Origin: Hetaerina americana
Lineage: Eukaryota; Arthropoda; Insecta; Odonata; Calopterygidae
Direction of reading: 5' to 3'
DNA: 64,000 bases
Assembly (NCBI GenBank): GCA_022747635.1
Contig: JAKTNV010000004.1
Span: 84,983,552 to 85,047,551, forward strand
Every line of letters starts with the position of its first letter. Position 1 is the stretch's first letter. Below the pieces are notes generated by a model. That model ran no database searches. It was given only the letters and a program-made list of their open reading frames with translations, and had not been told where the DNA came from. Positions 56,780 through 64,000 of this stretch are shown piece after piece. The position numbers and the translations under genes were made by a program.

Positions 56780-59225
56780 TGGTATGGGTTTAATATTTTT
56801 TTATTTTTATCAATGATACCCATGTGCTGATAGACAATGTCAGGTGGCGATCTAGTCCCAAATAATCAACTACAAGAAAAATAATCATCGGCAAGAAAAA
56901 ATAAAAAAAGGAAGCTATTGCATATAATTTTAGACCACACATTCATCAAATTATTACATTTATCCCCTATATCTTTTTTTAATAGTATGCACACTGTTAG
57001 GAAAGGGCTGGAATATTTTCGCAGGTAAGGTGTTTCAATCAACAATTGTTTTATTAAGAAATTTTTCTATTATTTCTTTGTGCCCGGTAATTTACCTGGA
57101 ATTTGTAGTCCTTTCTCCGTGTAAAATTTGGGTGACCCGCCTCTTTCCCAAGATCTGCCCGAGCTTTTTCCCCCTTCAGGATACGCTTTTGCTTCTACTT
57201 TGTAGAGGTTCCTAGCCCAGAATTTTTAGTATGTGAAACACTCCATCCTCGTATGTTTCCCCAGTACATATCGGGCAGCCTCTTTTTTCTACATTTCCGT
57301 TTTTTGTTATGTCCTTCATTAGGGTCCCATACAAGAGATGCGTTCTCTCAAAGTTGTCTTACCAGGGTGTGATACGCCTTTCTTTAGTTTGTACATGGCT
57401 CCCTTTGAAATTTCTCATCACCCAATAAAGAGTTTAAAGGATGTACCCTACGTATAGTCCCCACTAAATCCTCAGTTAAATATGCGCTTAAGTATTTGCA
57501 GCTATCACTTCTAGGAATGACATTTTCTAAGAATTTATAGTCCCTATTGTTTCCTTTTACCTTGTTACTAAAAGTGATGGATCCGTATTTGCTAACATTA
57601 ATACCATCCCTCTATTAGTCGCCCAATCCGCCATTTTACTTATGTCCCTTTGACTATGCATTAATTTGCTAATATGGTTATCAGTTGATTGGGGACAAGA
57701 GGAACACCGCGTGTCAAGCTCTCTCTCACTGTTTCAGGAGAGAATACGTATTTGCCCAGTTCAGTAAGTTTTTTAAAAAATGGAATGCATGGCATTTCCC
57801 CGGGTTATGCCAAAGGGTGTCCTCACTGACTGCAGGCTTGAAGCAATATAACTGCGGTGGTAAGAGGCATGTTTAGGCAGTCCCATTTCTTATTTGCTGT
57901 ATGGAAATAAACATTCGCTGACGCTTGTCTCAATAGATAACTTATCCCTTACAGGTCAATGCTTTTAATAAGAAGCATCTCATCCAGGTATTTAACCGAG
58001 CAGGTGTAGAATAATGACTGCTTACGTGTACATCATGTTTTCCTCATGTGCAAGCATTTGACAGCAACGCTTCCGAAACTTTTTGTCCCGTGCGGATGGA
58101 AAAAAGCAAGCGACGGCAAGGGAATTTACTAGAAGTAGTTTTAATAATACGCGGCGGTAAAAATGGTTCGCTTCCGACTAATTATGTATTTGCAGTCAAA
58201 TACGAAGGGAAGTTAAAGTACATCTAACGATAGCTATTGCTCAAGTGCTACCGCCGGTGCCTTCTCTGCGATCATCAAAATTAAATTTTCTGACAATAGC
58301 AGCAAGCTTCTGTTCGCAGGCTGGAGTATTAATGCAGTAAATACGTGTTGAAGCTGCTTACCTTTGAGGAATACTGAAATAAACATGCAATGTACACAGC
58401 TGATCAATAGCGACAGCAACTATTACATTCCACGTAAGGTTTACATTTCATTTGCAAAAGGACTTAATTTCTATATTCCTGTGCGATTTGTCGAGGCGTG
58501 AAAAGTAACAATTTGGAGCCGTTTGGTGCAACAGTTTTCTCAATTTTTCGTTTGTCGTGGACCTGTTCCAACTTAAACATTGTGTTGTCCAACAGAAGGG
58601 GTTTAGTTGCGAAACGTGTTTAACATTCTGACCTGGAGGTAATCGCTTGCAAACAGATAGACATTCACTGCAGCAACAACTTGAGGTAATACGTATTTAT
58701 GTTACACGGGAACAAGCAAGTCATCTTCATGAAATTTGAAAAATATGTGTTGTATAGTCCTCACAATAAAACAACGAGCATATCCAAGAAAATACTACCA
58801 CAGCACGTATTGCTATATTAAATTTTGCACCCTACATGTAAAAATTGTACCATCAGCAATGGTATATAGGTTTTATTACTTCTTGTTTTCAAAATGTAAC
58901 CTTCACGTTACAAGATGACACGGAAATGTTTCAGTCCTCAATGCCGAAAATGACAACAGCCACTGGGAGGCAATTCAGGAGGTTGGTTGTTTTGAATGCT
59001 ACACAAAGCCATTCGCAGGAGTTTGCTGGCCATGTGTGACAGTAATAAGGGAGGTAGTGTTCATTTTTGGTCGACGAAACAGTAGCAGATAGTGCAGAAT
59101 ATAACACGGAAGTTGTCAACGCGCGTCTTAGCATTGGTACATTACCGAGAGAAATCCATTATTTTTAGTCTTGCAAGCAGTATGAGATGAGTATGTAGCT
59201 GATGACAACCGCCCACGTGGAAAAT
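56780..59225. other. Duplicated non-coding sequence, copy B
   Basis: Counterpart of 13390-15917 with moderate divergence. Nothing coding is supported. Confidence 0.5.
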
Positions 59226-59229
59226 GAGG

Positions 59230-61350
59230 TAGGCAGTGTCTCTTTTAAGTACACAACAGTGTCTGTCCACAGCCAGCGGTTGGATATATAACTTTCTCAT
59301 CGGAAGAAGTGATTCGTGAAAGGGTGAGAAGGACTGAGGGCCTCACTTGAGAAAGCATGGCTTGTTTGCCGTCTTCGACTAAAACGCATGGAATTCTTGT
59401 CTACACAGGGTACACTAAATGTTTATCAACTTGAAATACTGCGGTCTTCGCTCCGTATTCAATTGTTAATACGTTGTATTCATACCATATTCCAACAATG
59501 AAAAAGGCAACAGCGGCGAAGAATGGAAAGATGCGGCAAGGTGCGGTTAACGGAAAAGCAGAATGTGTAATCTTGTTTAGACAAGAATCTGGTTCAGGGC
59601 TCTTGGGAAGAGAGGAATACGGGTACAATAAGGATCCTCGGGTTGGTAATCAAGCGGATGTTATCAATTATACACTGAGAATTAAACATGCATGTCAAAC
59701 AAAATACAGCGACCAGGAAGCAGCTTTCTATGACTACATGCCTGCAAGAAGAAGGAAATGTTGATCAGAAGTGTGTAGGCAATTTCAAACTCCCGTACAC
59801 AGACGGCATAACTGATTCCTAAACCTGAACTGTGTTCACCAAGAAATTCGTTAAATGGAAGCAGCGACTGTGACAATAAGGATTACTTTTTGGTAAACTA
59901 TTTAAATGATATGAACTAGAATAGCTCATTTGCTCGTGTGAATATAGTCACCATCAAAACATGGGAGTATTTTCATTGGTGTCCCGTTACGATTTAAAGT
60001 CTCATGATGTTCACTGTATTAGTATACAATGCCGTTTACGACACCCGTTATCGTGGTACCCGTTTGTTCGAGTAGAGGACACTTGAGTAACACGTTAAAA
60101 CAGAGGGGAAGTCCATGACCAGCATCGTTTATTTGAAGTTTATGATGTTACAGGCTATAAGGATGAATTAATTATTACCTCACTTGCTTATTTTCAAGGA
60201 AACCAAGGATGGCTAGTTTATAGAATATAATGGCCGAACAATATTTTCATCGGCAGGATCAACAAGGGTGGGAACCTTTCCGAGGTTCCGATTCACATCT
60301 AAACTGAAGCAAAATAACTGAAAATGATTATGTTCAGGACTGCAGACCCGATTTTCCGGGAGTTTCTATGTTAATTCAACCGCGTGGCCATACGAGTAAT
60401 ATCTCTAAATAAGCCGGTCCCGAGATATTTAAGTATCGACGGGACAATCAAAAGGCATCCAAGCATTGATTGCAGAACCGGTGTGCGAAAGAGAAACAGT
60501 GAGAACGAAGGGGACGCGCAGGGTAGAAGTAAAGGTATATTTCAACAAAAAGGGAAACCGAAAGGCTCATCACTTGGCGTAGAAGGCCCGTTTCGATGGA
60601 GACTGGTTACGGGAGCATTTAAGAATAAGGAAGCTTCAAAAATTCCCTTGAAGGGTTTAAGGACGAAGATATTTCAAATGACGATTTCTTTTATTGGTTC
60701 GATGGTTATCCAGCCACAATGTATTAAACCTCTTTGTAGATGTGTTTGTTCAGATTGCCGAATTTCTAAAAGAAGGAAATAAACTAGTCAGAATTAGACG
60801 AGGAGCGGTTGCAAGACCGTTTTTGACTAATGTCATGGAATATTGCGAACAATTTCCAATTGCAGGGGAAAAATAAAACAATAGCCGACCTCTCACATGG
60901 TATATATAGTTTTCAAACTAAATGATAACGTTATCAAAAGGATAATAAATGAAACTCATTTTCGTCAAAATAAAGAACTGTTCCAGTGTTGAACAAAAAT
61001 AACTGGATGAGTATACAAAAGAGTTAGAAGGAATATTAACGGAATTCCAAAATAGATTTCAAGACTTCAAATATTTTAAACCTTCTCTTGATCTTTCGTG
61101 AATCAATTTGATATTAACATAATTCAAGTCTAGTTTCCCATTTCCAATATAATGATTACCCAAAAAGCATCTGGAGAAAAAGAAATGACAGATGCAGGGA
61201 AATCAAGGTCTACAATTAGAATATAAATAGACGCATAAATTTTGGCAATTTTTGTATCAGAATCTAAGTGGCCTGAATTAAAAAAGGCTGCCTGTCGAAT
61301 TCTTTCACTGTTCGGAGCAACGTAATTTCAGTGTTAAGTAGCCAGCATCC
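59230..61350. repeat. Extra ancient paralogous unit in copy B
   Basis: About 2.1 kb has no close counterpart at the matching place in copy A. Parts are distant relatives of the following sequence: 59640-59900 resembles 61560-61790 and 16800-17030, about 60000-60120 resembles 17110-17230, and 60560-60630 ('accgaaaggctcatcacttg' then gcgtagaag) resembles 62255-62290. It therefore looks like an old tandem duplicate of the adjacent unit. The frame at 59474-59764 has no recognised homology. Confidence 0.55.
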
Positions 61351-62384
61351 GAAAGGTTCCGTATTCTGCCATTTAAAAAATTAGTAGGGGCAAAAATAAT
61401 GAAAGGCGTGAAAATCATCAATATGCAGTTACTGTAAAAAGAAATTAGTAATCAGGGGTAGAAAAAATAATCTGGATTAGGGCTTGCAGAAAGAGTGGAG
61501 TATGGGTAAACAAAAGCGTTACTGGGGCTTGTGATCAGGATGAGATTCTTAATCCTGCGATAGAGACAAAAGCAGCATATTACAAAATACAGGGACCATT
61601 AGGAAGCACATTCCAGGACTCATGCCGGCAAAAAGAATACAATAGTTATCGCATATTTATAAAATTGCAAATTCTCATGGTCAGGATATTTACACTTTTT
61701 CCTCCACCGTAACTCGATTGACACGGCAGAAACATACATAGAAGCAGCGACTTTGACAATAAGAATTGCTTTTGGGGAAAAACTGAAAATGACTAACTGT
61801 GATAGCACAATTTCTTGTAAATATATTCACCATTGAAACACCTAAATTGGGTCTTTTATTGTGGTCACTTGGCTGTTAATTGTGGTGCGAATATTCACTG
61901 CAATAGTGGGCGAATGCGATTGTGATACTGGCTCCCATTCATTAGGGAAAAAAACGTTCTAAGTTCTTCGTGGAAACAGACTAATGAGATGACCAACGTT
62001 GTTTGTTCAGACTGAGGAGACAGTTTCAGGGTAATTCTGTGAAACGTTCATGGCCATAAGAGGCCGCCTTCCCTGTATAAACCGGTCCCCAGGTAATTTA
62101 CTGTCGATGGTACGAACGGGCGCCACATTAAACCAAAGAAAGTCAAAGCGGTATATTCTAATTTGACTTTCCTTTAAGTCCTGCAAGTGAAAGAAACAGT
62201 GATAGCAAAGGGGTAGCGTCGGGTGGTAGTCCCTGTATGTTGCGATGACGAAGACAAACGAAAGGCGTATCACTTAACGTAGAAGTTCCATTACGATGGA
62301 GAATCGTTACGCGATCTTTTAGAAACAAAATTAAATAGTTGTTTCCAACTGCATCAATTTGATATTTTATATTAGTTATCGTTA

Positions 62385-62735
62385 CATGTGAATGCAAAAT
62401 GCAAAGGGAATGAGAAGGAAGGGAGAAATGGGAAATAAAGAGAAAGATTGCACGAGTTTCCTTTTGCTGACCCAAAGAGGTATCGCGCACAGCTCGTTGG
62501 AACCCATTTTCCGGCATTCGTCAAAAGGTGAGGACGAAGGCCGATGGCCGGTCCATCACGTCCCTCCTGCAGGAACTGCAGAGAGGTACGTCCTACTGAT
62601 GCCATGTTACAGCGGTCCATTAAAACAGGAGTCCGCTGCCTTCAGAAAAAGTAAGTGGAAGGAACGTGAAGAAGGATGATTGATAATGGAACAGGAGGAA
62701 AGAGAGCGATGGGATGATTCAATATAACAAAATAT
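62385..62735 (+). other. Conserved block of unknown function, copy B
   Basis: Counterpart of 17925-18260. Differences include gtgagaac to gtgaggac, one A/G change, a 4-bp insertion (aagtaagtgg) and one C/T change. The flank to the left is far more diverged. Confidence 0.35.
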
Positions 62736-64000
62736 TACGCACAAACCACATGTACGTAATACTTTCTTATATAAATATATTTTGAGGATTCAATTAATCT
62801 CAAAATATTTCACACCTGCACATTACCATGTTAAAATGGATAAGTGTGCCTGACACGAAGTGTATGTTATCTCTAAGTCAATGTCATACCCCAGTCACTT
62901 TAAATGTCGTGCCTAATTTGATCGCGTAAGACTCACTTTAATTCACCCCCCATTTCTCTAAGTGCGTTGGTTGCGTCCCTTAAGCCCCATCGGGGGCCCT
63001 ACCGCGAGGGTGGTGGCCTTGTCTCGAGCTAAGGGGGCTCCTACACACTGAACCTGGAGGGGAGGGTAGGGGAGGGGGAGGAGAGGAGACGATCCCTTAC
63101 CGTTTTTTTATCTGCAAGGTCCAACGGCGGCAGATCGTTCTCCATCGACGATCCCTCGGTGCACGCGCACACTACACTATTCACTAGGCACTATTCACGA
63201 AAAAAGCACCATAATGACCATGCACCACATACTATGACAGTCGGTGTCAGTATCACTGACACTAACACCGACACCATCGCCTCTCTCCAACATTCGCTGG
63301 GTCGTCGTGGCAGATTCCTTCCTCTTCACAGGAACTGGGAGGCTCCGTGTATGCAGGTGTGGTGATCACATGTTCTGTGGATTGTGTTACTCTAGGGCTT
63401 GAATTTTGAATGTTGATGGCGGCGTATGTTGATAGAACGGATGTTATCGGAGTGAAATGTGGAGACTGATGTGAAAGAAGCACAGTTAACACAAAAACAG
63501 ACTAATCTTAGTTCGTCTAGGTTTATTCGCCGACGATGAAACTATTTCTGCTACCTCAGATTTCAATTTCACGGAATCTGTGTAAGAAACTTTTAGTAAT
63601 GGAGATCTCGAACGTGCAGTAACTGCCGCTAATGCAGTATGGGCATTTTATGATGGAAATGCAATTGTCAATTTAGTAAGATAGCACCTCATGTGGCTTG
63701 TGTTAGACCGCGTGAGTACTCGCGACAAGGAGAACAGAATATCCATACATTGAATGAATGGTATATGCGTCTGGACGAGGACAGCGACAAGAACTGTGAT
63801 TGGCAGCGGAAAGATACGTCCGTGGAATATGGATTGTATGAGTAAGAGGCGCTGAATTCGGGATTAAATACGAGAAATGCGGGTACCAACGGGAGCAAAT
63901 TCCACATGGATCCACAGGAGTGCTTTGAAAATTGTCAATCATCGGAATATGGCATAAAGTGCGTTCATGATGATTTTTTGGAAAAGCAGAAAGCAGTTTC

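Larger units (their letters stand above)
49991..64000. repeat. Segmental duplication, copy B (right edge outside window)
   Basis: It aligns with copy A in direct orientation. It lacks the Penelope/Jockey nest and the SINE of copy A. Its own differences include an extra ~395 bp at 50394-50790, a rearranged tandem block at about 55711-56760 and an extra ~2 kb at about 59230-61350. Its alignment to copy A is still running at the window end. Confidence 0.93.

Overview
The window is arthropod-type (probably insect) nuclear DNA. It is intron-like and AT-rich, with no bacterial gene organisation, and nearly every recognisable protein belongs to a transposable element: Penelope-like, Jockey, R1-like, RTE, CR1/Jockey-type, mariner and tRNA-derived SINEs. 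No conventional host gene could be identified. The only host-gene candidates are one short possible exon near 30.4 kb and a duplicated open frame at the start of each duplicate copy. The species cannot be named from the sequence alone.

Layout. (1) 1-19.5 kb is copy A of a large segmental duplication. Copy B is 49.99-64.0 kb, in the same orientation. Divergence between the copies is strongly patchy: about 2.2 kb (2707-3115 plus 10296-12097 against 53192-55433) shows no difference I could find, while neighbouring stretches differ by many substitutions and indels. (2) Copy A carries a 7.2 kb insertion at 3116-10295 that copy B lacks. It is a Penelope-like element (PLE; long open RT plus GIY-YIG frame) with a Jockey-clade LINE nested inside it (both ORFs open, 13-bp target duplication). 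The PLE carries a hammerhead-ribozyme-like motif whose predicted cleavage site lies about 3 nt from the element's own 5' end. (3) 19.5-50 kb is single-copy sequence holding TE fossils: RTE and CR1/Jockey-type LINE pieces at 22.2-24.0 kb, a 335-bp tandem repeat containing tRNA-like sequences at 24.2-24.9 kb, several SINEs (one at 33.0 kb with a perfect 13-bp duplication), a ~105-bp-arm hairpin at 31.8-32.1 kb, an internally deleted mariner at 41.3-42.2 kb, and a 4.7 kb decayed R1-like LINE at 45.2-49.9 kb. That LINE sits inside another copy of the tRNA-like repeat unit. (4) 49.99-64 kb is copy B, with its own internal rearrangements.

Inferred history: an old duplication diverged; a ~2.2 kb tract was then homogenised, probably by gene conversion; the PLE next inserted into copy A only; and Jockey later inserted into the PLE exactly beside the ribozyme. 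The most interesting items are the PLE ribozyme/5'-end coincidence, the conversion tract with its young insertion, the tRNA-like repeat as a possible target of the R1-like LINE, and a duplicated ORF whose few substitutions fall almost entirely at synonymous third positions.
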